Shown piece by piece: positions 1-7,262 of a DNA stretch of 64,000 nt. Each line of letters begins with the position of its first letter. Positions within the stretch are counted from its first letter, which is position 1. The DNA is from Paenibacillus catalpae (GTDB lineage Bacteria; Bacillota; Bacilli; Paenibacillales; Paenibacillaceae): the NCBI RefSeq assembly GCF_900112695.1, contig NZ_FOMT01000003.1:1-64000 (forward strand). The letters run 5' to 3'. The position numbers and the translations under genes were made by a program. Under the pieces are notes generated by a model that saw only the letters and a program-made list of their open reading frames with translations, had not been told where the DNA came from and ran no database searches.

Positions 1-2
1 AT

Positions 3-77
3 GCGGAAGTGGCTCAGCGGTAGAGCATCGCCTTGCCAAGGCGAGGGTCGCGGGTTCGATTCCCGTCTTCCGCTCCA
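3..77 (+). tRNA. tRNA-Gly (GCC)
   Basis: Cloverleaf with a 7-bp acceptor stem (GCGGAAG pairing with CTTCCGC at 67-73), T-arm GGTTCGATTCC and encoded CCA at 75-77. The anticodon loop reads CTTGCCAAG, giving anticodon GCC. It is the first of four closely spaced tRNAs, probably the tail of a longer tRNA operon that begins outside the window. Confidence 0.97.
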
Positions 78-88
78 TTAATTAGGAT

Positions 89-162
89 GGCGCCATAGCC
101 AAGTGGTAAGGCAGAGCTCTGCAAAAGCTTTACCCCCAGTTCGAGTCTGGGTGGCGCCTCCA
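89..162 (+). tRNA. tRNA-Cys (GCA)
   Basis: Acceptor stem GGCGCCA (89-95) pairs with TGGCGCC (152-158), followed by discriminator T and encoded CCA. The anticodon loop CTGCAAA gives GCA. It lies 11 nt after tRNA-Gly, consistent with co-transcription and processing. Confidence 0.96.
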
Positions 163-180
163 CAATTATTTCAATAAGAT

Positions 181-257
181 GTGCCCTTAGCTCAGCTGGA
201 TAGAGCGTTTGACTACGAATCAAAAGGTCAGGAGTTCGAATCTCTTAGGGCACGCCA
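181..257 (+). tRNA. tRNA-Arg (ACG)
   Basis: Acceptor stem GTGCCCT pairs with AGGGCAC near 247-253, followed by GCCA. The anticodon loop CTACGAA gives ACG; the first A is normally deaminated to inosine by TadA, so this tRNA reads CGU, CGC and CGA. Confidence 0.96.
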
Positions 258-269
258 TATTTTCTAAAT

Positions 270-351
270 GCCGGTGTGGCGGAATGGCAGACGCGCGCGA
301 CTCAAAATCGTGAGGGAAACCGTGGAGGTTCGAGTCCTCTCACCGGCACCA
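270..351 (+). tRNA. tRNA-Leu (CAA)
   Basis: Acceptor stem GCCGGTG (270-276) pairs with CACCGGC (341-347), then A and CCA. The anticodon loop CTCAAAA gives CAA. A long variable arm (about 315-327) marks a class II tRNA, as expected for leucine. It is the last tRNA of the cluster. Confidence 0.96.
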
Positions 352-367
352 TATATTGAAATGATTG

Positions 368-400
368 CGCTGATTGTACTCATGTACGATCAGCGTTTTT
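368..400 (+). terminator. Terminator of the tRNA cluster
   Basis: CGCTGAT (368-374) pairs with ATCAGCG (389-395), with an inner GTAC/GTAC pairing around a TCAT loop, followed by five T. It sits 17 nt after tRNA-Leu. Confidence 0.85.
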
Positions 401-418
401 GCGTTTTAATCAGAAGTT

Positions 419-448
419 CCTAAGATTATATGATCTTAGGTTTTTTTT
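419..448 (+). terminator. Second terminator behind the tRNA cluster
   Basis: CCTAAGAT (419-426) pairs with ATCTTAGG (433-440), followed by eight T. It is a tandem backup to the hairpin just upstream. Confidence 0.8.
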
Positions 449-469
449 GTTTGTTTAGAGCTTCTCTCT

Positions 470-870
470 ATGGCTTTAAGACTGACTAAGCAAGACAGCT
501 GGATCTTTTTAATTATCGGGATGTGCTGGAAATGCTTTCTGTATTGCTCTAAGTTACTCTGATGTCACGCTATCCGGTGAAATGATATCAGGCAAAAGGC
601 TTGGGTCTCTTTCTTATGTCATTTAGCCTTTTGTTAACGGCATTCCAGCCTGGCATTATTCTGTCGGTATTGTCGATTATTATGGACAAGAATATCGTGA
701 CATAAATCGGGTTTACACGAAGGGGATAGTTGGTTTATGCAATGATATCTATACTCGTTATCCCAATGCTTCTCCTTTATGTCGATCTGATCCGCTCTAA
801 TTGGGAGAAGACCATTTACGCTGCACTTGTCAGGGAATCGGCTTTTTTGTTGTATTTTGACCCTTAAGGC
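470..870 (+). pseudogene. Decayed GerAB-like spore germination permease remnant
   Basis: No intact gene occupies 449-1021, but translated fragments in shifting plus-strand frames resemble a GerAB-type (amino acid permease fold) germinant receptor subunit. From 470 one reads LTKQDSWIFLIIGM up to a stop at 560, like the conserved QDaW segment after GerAB TM1. From about 564 comes TLSGEMISGKRLGSLSYV, like the loop and start of TM3. From 742 comes a hydrophobic IPMLLLYVDLIRSNW, like the last TM, ending at 870. The intervening sequence is mostly lost. Family assignment is from motif memory, and the pieces are short. Another GerA-family fragment lies at 32349-32651. The minus-strand frame 634-972 shows no recognisable family. 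Confidence 0.4.
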
Positions 871-1021
871 GGAAGAGCGACTCGACCTAGGTCTAGCAAA
901 GAAACCGTCGGTGGTCCGTTTTAGAAAGAGCGAAATCGATCTACAATAGGAACATAAGCAAGAGAGCATCACAGTAAGAAAAAAAACAAAGCAATTCTAT
1001 AGAGAGGCGGTGGAAGAAGCA

Positions 1022-1321
1022 ATGGATGGTAAAAAAGCGTTAGGCTTATTGCTTGCTGTTGCAGGCGGTATCATGGTACTTAAATTCTTCGGCATACATC
1101 TTGGAGCATTAATTGGTACCCTGTTCGCGATTGTATTAATTGGACTTGGGGTAGTTGCCTGGAGAAGCAATAGAAAGATTATCGGCGGAATTGTTGGTGC
1201 AATTGGTATTTTAATGCTACTTCCGGCATTGTCCAAATTGATCATGCTGGGAATCGCGGTTGTGCTGATCTTGTTCGGCATTTCCCTGGTTAAGAAAAAT
1301 AACAATCATCGACATTTCTAA
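1022..1321 (+). CDS. LiaI-like small membrane protein
   Basis: A 99-residue protein with four predicted membrane segments (about 5-22, 26-47, 53-70, 72-90) and a short basic, His-rich cytoplasmic tail. It heads an operon with pspA, pspC, a second pspA and a LiaSR-type two-component system. This matches the position of LiaI, the membrane anchor that recruits the PspA homologue LiaH in Bacillus subtilis. I chose ATG 1022 because GGTGG lies 8 nt upstream; an in-frame GTG at 1010 lacks a well-spaced ribosome site. Function is inferred from context and topology. Sequence similarity to B. subtilis LiaI was not tested. Confidence 0.75.
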   Translation: MDGKKALGLLLAVAGGIMVLKFFGIHLGALIGTLFAIVLIGLGVVAWRSNRKIIGGIVGAIGILMLLPALSKLIMLGIAVVLILFGISLVKKNNNHRHF

Positions 1322-1344
1322 TAAAAAAGTTGGGAGGGCCAAAC

Positions 1345-2028
1345 ATGAGTATTATGCGGCGAGTGCGCGACATTACAGTTGCAACCTTAAATGAAAGATT
1401 GGAGAAAGCAGAAGATCCGGTTCGCCTGATTGACCAGTTCCTCTGGTCGACACGTGAAGAGATTATTCAAGCGGAGCGACTGCATCAGCAATATCTCGGA
1501 CATAGCAATCATCTCAAAGCGCAGTGGCTGCAAGCGGAGCAGCAGAAGGAAAAGCGTGAGCAGCAAGCATTGACTGCACTGAAAGCCGGTGAAGAACAGC
1601 TGGCACGGATTGCACTTCACGAGAAAGCAACGAGTGAGGAGCGTTCGATACAATACCGTGATTTGTATGAGCAAAGCCGTCAAAATACGATGGATCTGGA
1701 AGATCAGCTTCGCGAAATGCGCAGCGAATACCAGCTGGTATATGACAAACGTGAGTATTACGCAGCAAGAATGGAGTCCCTGAGGCTTCAGCAGCGTATG
1801 AATGCAAGGTACACGGAAGGCAGCCAAGGCGGCATTCAGCCCGGTTCGATGTTCCGCAGACTGGAAGACCGGATCGGCGATATGGAGATGGAGGCGAAAA
1901 GTCTTCATGATCTGCGCCGGATGGGTAAAGAGTTCATTTCTGAAGCAGGCAATCAAGTGCAATCCGTCATCGAACGCGAGCTGCAGCAATTAAAGAAGAA
2001 GCTTGAGAAGGAAGGATGGTCGTCTTGA
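1345..2028 (+). CDS. pspA: PspA/IM30 family protein (first copy)
   Basis: A 227-residue, almost entirely helical, charged coiled-coil protein starting MSIMRRVRDITVATLNERLE and containing the family pattern EDPVRLIDQFL near residue 27. PspA/IM30/LiaH proteins are ESCRT-III-like; they bind stressed cytoplasmic membrane through an N-terminal amphipathic helix and form oligomeric rings or rods. ATG 1345 follows GGGAGG at 1332-1337, so the upstream in-frame TTG at 1330 is not the start. It lies 23 nt after the LiaI-like gene and overlaps the next gene by 13 nt. A second paralogue follows at 2513. Confidence 0.9.
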   Translation: MSIMRRVRDITVATLNERLEKAEDPVRLIDQFLWSTREEIIQAERLHQQYLGHSNHLKAQWLQAEQQKEKREQQALTALKAGEEQLARIALHEKATSEERSIQYRDLYEQSRQNTMDLEDQLREMRSEYQLVYDKREYYAARMESLRLQQRMNARYTEGSQGGIQPGSMFRRLEDRIGDMEMEAKSLHDLRRMGKEFISEAGNQVQSVIERELQQLKKKLEKEGWSS

Positions 2029-2510
2029 AAAAACTGTACCGATCCCGCCGCGATAAGAAGTTATTCGGCCTTTGCGGCGGACTTGCGGAAATGATCAATG
2101 TCGATGCGACTCTTATCCGTATCCTGCTTATCGTTGTAACGATCTTTACGAGCGGATTCGCCATCCCGGTATATATCATTGCAGGCCTTATCGTTCCGAA
2201 GGAACCTAACCTTTATAACGGCAACGGTTTTGGACCTGGTCCAGGCTTTGGAGGATACGGAAGCGGATTTGGCGGCAGTGGTTACGGTAACGGCTATAAC
2301 GGAGGTCAAGGCGGCTACGGCTCCTCCTTCGGCGGCCCTTACAAGAATCCGCCGCAAGGACAATGGGACAACTTTTCGCAAGCACGTCCCGGCCAGCAAT
2401 CGTCGTCGCAATTCGATAGCATGATGGATGATTTGGAAAAAAAAGCTCTACGCAAGGAAGTTGAAGAATTGCGTGCCAAATTGGCTAAATACGAGAAGGG
2501 AGAGATTTAA
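2016..2510 (+). CDS. PspC domain protein with Gly-rich region and coiled coil
   Basis: Residues 5-62 form a PspC domain: a basic start, [10 protein letters not shown], then a membrane segment ending in GLIVPKE. Residues about 69-106 are a low-complexity Gly/Tyr/Phe tract with GYG, GFG and GGS repeats. Residues about 134-164 form a short coiled coil ([16 protein letters not shown]). PspC is a membrane partner of PspA in the phage-shock response. The gene overlaps pspA-1 by 13 nt and ends 2 nt before pspA-2, so the three are translationally linked. ATG 2016 is given, but TTG 2025 has a better spaced GGAAGG (9 nt) and may be the true start. Confidence 0.88.
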   Translation: MVVLKKLYRSRRDKKLFGLCGGLAEMINVDATLIRILLIVVTIFTSGFAIPVYIIAGLIVPKEPNLYNGNGFGPGPGFGGYGSGFGGSGYGNGYNGGQGGYGSSFGGPYKNPPQGQWDNFSQARPGQQSSSQFDSMMDDLEKKALRKEVEELRAKLAKYEKGEI

Positions 2511-2512
2511 CA

Positions 2513-3211
2513 ATGGGAATCTTTAAAAGAATGAAGGATATGACTAAGGCATCGGTAAATGAGGTATTGGACAAAATGGAAGATCCGGTTGTTATGCTTA
2601 ATCAGTACCTGCGTGACATGGAATCGGAAATTCATCAAGCAGAGGTAACGGTAGCGAAACAAATGGCGAATGAGCGCCGTCTGAAACAACGTCTGGATGA
2701 AGCGGTCCGCAGCATTGCCGACCGTGAATCAAAAGCAGAAGCGGCACTTCGTGCTGGTCAAGAAGAGCTTGCTCGCAAGCTGCTGGAAGAAAAGCTTTAT
2801 TTCGAACAAAAGGTGAGCGAGTACAGCGATCTTCATGCTCAAGCGAGAACACAGGCTGAAGAACTGATGCAGCAGCTGCACGATATGAAAGACGAGTTCT
2901 ACCAGCTTCGCAATAAACGAAATGAGCTCGCATCCCGCGCTCAAATCGCGAAAGCGCAAAAGCAAATGGCTACAATCTCTTCGAACCATACGATCGACAG
3001 CGGTACAGCTTCGAGAGGCTTCTACCGTATGGAAGAGAAAATTATGCAGCTTGAAGCGGAAGCAGATGTTCTTCGCACTCCTTACGCCGCATATAACGGT
3101 TCAAGCAATACGGCCGGTGCTTTTAATGCCGTCGACATGGAGAAAAAGCTGAAGGTTGATGAGCAGCTTGAAGCTTTGAAAAATAAGCTGAACAAACCGG
3201 AAGAACAATAA
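2513..3211 (+). CDS. pspA: PspA/IM30 family protein (second copy)
   Basis: A 232-residue PspA homologue: amphipathic start [20 protein letters not shown], then [18 protein letters not shown] and long coiled-coil helices. It is a divergent paralogue of the protein at 1345-2028. Two PspA copies flanking PspC could form hetero-oligomers or split membrane-repair and signalling roles; this is inference. GGGAGAG precedes the ATG. A long palindrome follows directly downstream. Confidence 0.9.
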   Translation: MGIFKRMKDMTKASVNEVLDKMEDPVVMLNQYLRDMESEIHQAEVTVAKQMANERRLKQRLDEAVRSIADRESKAEAALRAGQEELARKLLEEKLYFEQKVSEYSDLHAQARTQAEELMQQLHDMKDEFYQLRNKRNELASRAQIAKAQKQMATISSNHTIDSGTASRGFYRMEEKIMQLEAEADVLRTPYAAYNGSSNTAGAFNAVDMEKKLKVDEQLEALKNKLNKPEEQ

Positions 3212-3234
3212 TCATTAAGATGGTATGCCATGAT

Positions 3235-3311
3235 GGAAGAGCGGATCGGGTAACCGCAATGTCATTAAGTCTTAGACTTAATGACATTGCGGGAAACCGG
3301 TCTGCTCTTCC
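3235..3311. repeat. 77-nt near-perfect palindrome between pspA-2 and the sensor kinase
   Basis: The arms at 3254-3271 and 3275-3292 are a perfect 18-bp match around a TTA loop. After a 4/4 internal loop (GTAA facing GAAA) pairing continues to 3235 and 3311 (GGAAGAGC with GCTCTTCC, plus two G-T wobbles). The stem is about 33 bp in total. There is no T tract, so it is not an ordinary terminator. It ends 30 nt before the kinase start and could be an RNA processing or mRNA-stability element, or a small mobile palindromic repeat. Confidence 0.85.
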
Positions 3312-3341
3312 CTGCGTGCGTATGAAAAGGAGTGGACTTCG

Positions 3342-4355
3342 TTGGCGGATGGACAAGCGAATGAGCATCATCGTACGGACAGGCCTAATAAAGAAGCAAG
3401 ACGCAAAAATGTGACCGAGACCGTATTATGGCTCATTATTATCGTGAGTCTTGTCATCATAGTGCTGCAGGCTATTGGTTCTGTGCAGCTGTATACCTTT
3501 AGAGGGAAGTGGGCGATTCTAGGTCTGACTGTCATTGGAGCAGCTATGGCAGCGGCAGCTATTGTCGGCTTCCTGCAAAACTCCAAGCTGAAGCAGGCGG
3601 TTGAGAGACTGAGCGAACAGCAGCGCAGACGCAGCTATAGGGTAACGCTGAATTCGACCGAGGAGACGGAGGGCGCACCTGTATCCGAACAGGAAGAAAG
3701 TGATGCCATCTGGACGGAAAAGGTCAAGTTCTCAGCTGTTATCGAGGAACGGCAGCGGCTCGCCAGAGAACTGCATGATGCGGTCAGCCAGCAGCTGTTT
3801 GCCATATCGATGACGGCGACGGCGGTCAGCCGTACGATAGAACGGGATTGGGAACGTGCCCGCAGACAGGTGCAGCTTATTGAAGAGATGGCTTCGGTTG
3901 CCCAGTCGGAGATGCGCGCCCTGCTGCTTCACCTCAGACCAGTTCATTTGGATGGCAAAAATCTGTCTGCCGCGTTAAGCGCGCTAGTGGAAGAGCTCAA
4001 GCAGAAGGTACCAATGACGATCGATTTGGATGTTGATGATTCGATTACCATGAAGCCAAATGCGGAGGATCATTTGTTCCGGATTGCGCAGGAAGCCTTG
4101 TCTAATACACTCCGGCATTCAAAAGCAGAGAGTATGGAAATTAAGCTGCATCGGAAAGGCCCTGAAGTACGTATGATAATAAAAGATACGGGCATCGGGT
4201 TTGATTTGGAAGCGAAGAGACAGACCTCTTATGGATTATTAACGATGGAAGAGCGTGTAAATGAGCTGGGCGGCTATTTACATATGGTTTCAAAGCCGGG
4301 AGAAGGAACAACCATTGATATTCGGATTCCGGCCGATGGCGGAATAGAGTCGTAG
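3342..4355 (+). CDS. liaS: LiaS-like sensor histidine kinase
   Basis: A 337-residue NarL-family kinase. Two membrane helices (about 29-50 and 57-78) are joined by a very short extracytoplasmic loop, as in intramembrane-sensing kinases. A linker and a HisKA_3 dimerisation domain follow, with phospho-acceptor His145 in RLARELHDAVSQQL. The HATPase_c domain has an N-box (FRIAQEALSNTLRHS) and DTGIGFD. The start is TTG 3342 with AAGGAGTGG upstream. It pairs with the response regulator 5 nt downstream. Known LiaS proteins respond to cell-wall antibiotics interfering with lipid II, but the signal here is inferred. The orthologue name is used because the pair follows PspA genes. Confidence 0.85.
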   Translation: MADGQANEHHRTDRPNKEARRKNVTETVLWLIIIVSLVIIVLQAIGSVQLYTFRGKWAILGLTVIGAAMAAAAIVGFLQNSKLKQAVERLSEQQRRRSYRVTLNSTEETEGAPVSEQEESDAIWTEKVKFSAVIEERQRLARELHDAVSQQLFAISMTATAVSRTIERDWERARRQVQLIEEMASVAQSEMRALLLHLRPVHLDGKNLSAALSALVEELKQKVPMTIDLDVDDSITMKPNAEDHLFRIAQEALSNTLRHSKAESMEIKLHRKGPEVRMIIKDTGIGFDLEAKRQTSYGLLTMEERVNELGGYLHMVSKPGEGTTIDIRIPADGGIES

Positions 4356-4360
4356 TACAT

Positions 4361-5050
4361 GTGAAGGAAGCGGTGAATAAGTTGGAACCGATCGAACAAC
4401 TAAATGAGCAAATTAAAGTATTGTTAGTGGATGATCATGAAATGGTACGAATCGGACTTGCTGCGGTGCTGGACACGGAGGAAGGCATTGAAGTTGTTGG
4501 GGAAGCCAGCAACGGTTATGACGGAATCCGGCTGGCCCAAGCTTATAAACCTGACATTGTCCTTATGGATCTTGTTATGGACGGCATGGATGGTGTGGAA
4601 ACGACTCAAAAGCTTCTTGAGCTGTATCCGGAGTGCAAGGTTATCGTGCTGACGAGCTTCATTGATGACAGTAAGCTGTATCCTGTGATTGAAGCAGGTG
4701 CATTCAGCTACCTGCTGAAGACAGCAAGAGCGACGGAGATTGCAGATGCAATCCGGGCGGCAGCACGCGGCCAGTCTGTGCTGGAGTCGCAGGTTGCAGC
4801 CAAGATGATGAACCGGCTCCGCAAGCCTAAGCAGCCGGTACAAGCAGCCTTGCATGATGATCTGACAGAGCGGGAGATGGACGTACTGAAGCGGGTAGCC
4901 AGGGGGATGTCCAATCAGGAAATTGCGGACGAGCTTTTTATCGGCGTGAAGACGGTGAAGTTTCATATTACGAACATTTTTAATAAGCTTGGCGTTGAAG
5001 ACCGTACACAAGCGGCCATCTATGCGCATAAGCAAGGAATAGCGGAGTAG
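4361..5050 (+). CDS. liaR: LiaR-like response regulator
   Basis: A receiver domain (KVLLVDDHEMVRIGLAAVL; phospho-acceptor in DIVLMDLVMDGMDG) is followed by a LuxR/NarL helix-turn-helix (LTEREMDVLKRVARGMSNQE). The sequence is close to LiaR/VraR. It should bind upstream of the 1022 gene and autoregulate the operon; I did not find a convincing LiaR box by eye. GTG 4361 gives 229 residues, about 18 more than usual. TTG 4382, with AAGGAAG 11 nt upstream, would give a more typical length, so the start is uncertain. Confidence 0.87.
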   Translation: MKEAVNKLEPIEQLNEQIKVLLVDDHEMVRIGLAAVLDTEEGIEVVGEASNGYDGIRLAQAYKPDIVLMDLVMDGMDGVETTQKLLELYPECKVIVLTSFIDDSKLYPVIEAGAFSYLLKTARATEIADAIRAAARGQSVLESQVAAKMMNRLRKPKQPVQAALHDDLTEREMDVLKRVARGMSNQEIADELFIGVKTVKFHITNIFNKLGVEDRTQAAIYAHKQGIAE

Positions 5051-5072
5051 ACAGTATGATAGTTACCCACGA

Positions 5073-5112
5073 GGGGCCAGCCTGAAGTTTTTCTTTAGGA
5101 GAGGCCCTTTTT
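5073..5112 (+). terminator. Terminator of the Lia/Psp operon
   Basis: GGGGCC (5073-5078) pairs with GGCCC (5103-5107), with inner CCTGAAG/CTTTAGG pairing and a T-rich loop, followed by five T. It lies just after the liaR-like gene. Confidence 0.8.
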
Positions 5113-5156
5113 ATTTTGGAGCGGTGGAGGATGGAACCCGTTTTTGTTGAAATAAG

Positions 5157-5822
5157 TTAAAGGCGACGATTAAGCAGCATCCCGCTTGTAGGGAACGGCC
5201 AATACGTGGTCATGGAATTGTAGTAACAGCTATAAGGCTGCAGAAGAGGAATATCTTTGCGCAGCAAGTCAAGAGCACTGACGGAGAGAGGATCTTCCAG
5301 CGCTTTATGAAGACAAGTGATCCAGCCTTTAGGGCCAGTAAGCTGTTGAATAGAAATTTCTGTCCTCGCGGAATCGGGTAAATGGAGCTGCCATGTGCCG
5401 CATTCACCAATCAAGCCAAGCTGGCTGGCAGCAGGATGCGCCATCGCCTGCTCAATGCCATGCCAAAGCTGCGGCTTCAGAAGAGATTCATCCTCCTTGA
5501 AGAGGACATGAAGTCCGTTAACTGCCGAAACGATACGCTGGAGCTCTTCTTCTATGACAGCAGGGGAAGGATTGTGCTTAATCTGCTTGGCGGAGAGACG
5601 AAACGTAAGTTGGGCTTGTCTGCTGTGCTGAAGCCAGCTTGCCGCTGTTTCGGCAGCGCGACGGTAAGTGGCACCCCAATCAAAGCTGTCAAACAAAGCA
5701 GATCCGGGAGGCAGCCGTGTCGGCTCCTCTTCACGGAATGTGTTACTGCCGTATGGCCGAATGGGAGAAACGACAAATAATCGTTCTGTACGTTTGGCAG
5801 GCGATAATGGTGATATTGGCAT
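5157..5822 (-). CDS. Conserved-looking protein of unknown function
   Basis: I do not recognise this 221-residue protein. It has a Pro-rich N-terminus (ISPLSPAKRTERLF), a polar helical middle (about 45-125) and a C-terminal half with several Trp and Cys residues. No signal peptide or membrane segment is evident. The start is well supported: on the minus strand AAAGGAGGTAG lies about 6 nt upstream of the ATG. It may be transcribed together with nothing else, since the next minus-strand gene (5894-6277) ends 71 nt upstream. Confidence 0.75.
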   Translation of the reverse strand: MPISPLSPAKRTERLFVVSPIRPYGSNTFREEEPTRLPPGSALFDSFDWGATYRRAAETAASWLQHSRQAQLTFRLSAKQIKHNPSPAVIEEELQRIVSAVNGLHVLFKEDESLLKPQLWHGIEQAMAHPAASQLGLIGECGTWQLHLPDSARTEISIQQLTGPKGWITCLHKALEDPLSVSALDLLRKDIPLLQPYSCYYNSMTTYWPFPTSGMLLNRRL

Positions 5823-5893
5823 TTAGGCTACCTCCTTTGCAGTTAGCACAAGCATATTATGCTTTCACGGCAAAAGCTGGCGAATGATGTCTG

Positions 5894-6277
5894 TCAGAAC
5901 AAAAGAAACAAGAATGCAACAAGCGCAAAATCAAGCGTAATCACGTCGCGGAACGGATAGTACGGACGAGGCTCGTAGTAGTAAGGATCAAACGGATAGG
6001 ATTGTGTTTGAACGGGCGGCTCCGGCTTATTTGATTTGGCTTGTGATTGTGATTTGGATTTTGAACCTTTTTTATTCTTCTTCGAAGAAGATTTAGGCGG
6101 CACAGCTTCCGGCTCGGCCGCAGCCGAAACATTAGGATCCCCGTTCAACGTCAGCTTCCCGTTGCTGCATCTGCTCAAGAGGCCGATGTGCCTCGTTCCA
6201 TCCTTCATCACGATATACACGGGCATTCCGCAATATTGCGATACGACATCTTCCTCAAGAGGATAAATTTGTTCCAT
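5894..6277 (-). CDS. Small protein with Lys/Ser linker and hydrophobic C-terminus
   Basis: A 127-residue protein. The N-terminal 50 residues resemble a small beta domain (CGMPVYIVMKDGTRHIGLLSR, reminiscent of an Sm-like or spore coat-associated fold). A low-complexity Lys/Ser/Gln linker follows (about 60-85), then a Tyr/Pro-rich stretch and a hydrophobic end (VITLDFALVAFLFLLF). The ATG is preceded by AAGGAGGAG on the minus strand. The layout recalls sporulation-related membrane-associated proteins, but I do not recognise the family. Confidence 0.7.
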   Translation of the reverse strand: MEQIYPLEEDVVSQYCGMPVYIVMKDGTRHIGLLSRCSNGKLTLNGDPNVSAAAEPEAVPPKSSSKKNKKGSKSKSQSQAKSNKPEPPVQTQSYPFDPYYYEPRPYYPFRDVITLDFALVAFLFLLF

Positions 6278-6368
6278 CCTGGCTCCTCCTTATGATTTGC
6301 AATAGGCTTTGCAACCAGTGTATTCACCTACAAGCGAATAGGTATGGTTAAACACCTAGCGGTAATAA

Positions 6369-7139
6369 ATGGTTGAGAAGGGGGTACCCGTCATCGGAAC
6401 AAATCGATTCGTCCGAAAGTCAGCCGAGCAATCCTCCGCAAAGAGAGCCCGGCTTGCTGTTATGATGGCTGCTGTTGTGCTGGTGACCGGAATCATCTGG
6501 GCAATAATCAACAAGGATCAGATCCGGTCCGATAAAAATCCGAGTATTCTTGCTCATGATATTGCTTTGTTATGGCAGTGGACGGACAAGCTCTACAGCA
6601 AAGGCGCAGCTACTGTGGAATGGACGGTAAGATGGGACATTGAAGGAGATGCAGCTTCTCTGGAACAGGTGCAGCAACAGCTGCAAGCGGATGAAAAAGG
6701 ACAAGAAAAGGGTACACTGTCCATATTCCCGTTAACGGAGGACAATCAGGCGATGATTGTGTATGTCTCGAAACAGAAAACGGATGAGAAGCAGCTGCTG
6801 AATGTTATTAATAGCGCAGAGGCTATTTTTAAGGAATCGGGCCTTACCTATTCCGGGGGAATGACGGTTCGGGGAGAGACGGAATATAATAACGCAGCAG
6901 AGCGTCTGGCCCAGGCTGCAGGAGGGAAGAGGATCGACCGATATAAGGACGAGAGCGGTACAGTCAGCGAAGCTTATTATTCGGAGAAGCTGTTCTCGGC
7001 TGTTGAGGCAGGTGCAGGGAAGAAGGCAAATCTGCAAGTCGCCCAGCACCGTGAGACCGAGTCCGGGAGGCTGTCATTAATTGTTGGAACCCCGCTAATT
7101 ACAGGGGATTACACGGTTCGGGAGCAAGAAAACGATTAG
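6369..7139 (+). CDS. YwmB family protein
   Basis: A 256-residue protein with one N-terminal membrane anchor (about 29-46) and a large extracytoplasmic part. The C-terminal pattern SLIVGTPLITGDYTVRE resembles the end of B. subtilis YwmB (a TBP-like fold, function unknown), and the length fits. No strong ribosome site precedes ATG 6369; it is the first reasonable start. The gene stands alone upstream of zwf, whereas in Bacillus ywmB lies next to spoIID. Confidence 0.65.
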   Translation: MVEKGVPVIGTNRFVRKSAEQSSAKRARLAVMMAAVVLVTGIIWAIINKDQIRSDKNPSILAHDIALLWQWTDKLYSKGAATVEWTVRWDIEGDAASLEQVQQQLQADEKGQEKGTLSIFPLTEDNQAMIVYVSKQKTDEKQLLNVINSAEAIFKESGLTYSGGMTVRGETEYNNAAERLAQAAGGKRIDRYKDESGTVSEAYYSEKLFSAVEAGAGKKANLQVAQHRETESGRLSLIVGTPLITGDYTVREQEND

Positions 7140-7262
7140 AAGAAATAAGAAGGCTAATCAGTTTTTTTTATGATTGGATGAATAGCAGTTTAAGGATTAA
7201 TATGCTAAACTACATAAATAAAAATAAAAAAATATAGGAAAGAATGAGGGAACCGAACTGTT

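Noticed and set aside
634-972. 112-codon minus-strand open frame
   Set aside because: Composition is unlike a protein (Cys/Arg-rich, no family pattern) and it lies over the plus-strand GerAB-like relic.
449-1009. LiaR binding site upstream of the Lia/Psp operon
   Set aside because: I looked for an AGTC/GACT-type dyad near the probable promoter and saw none convincing.
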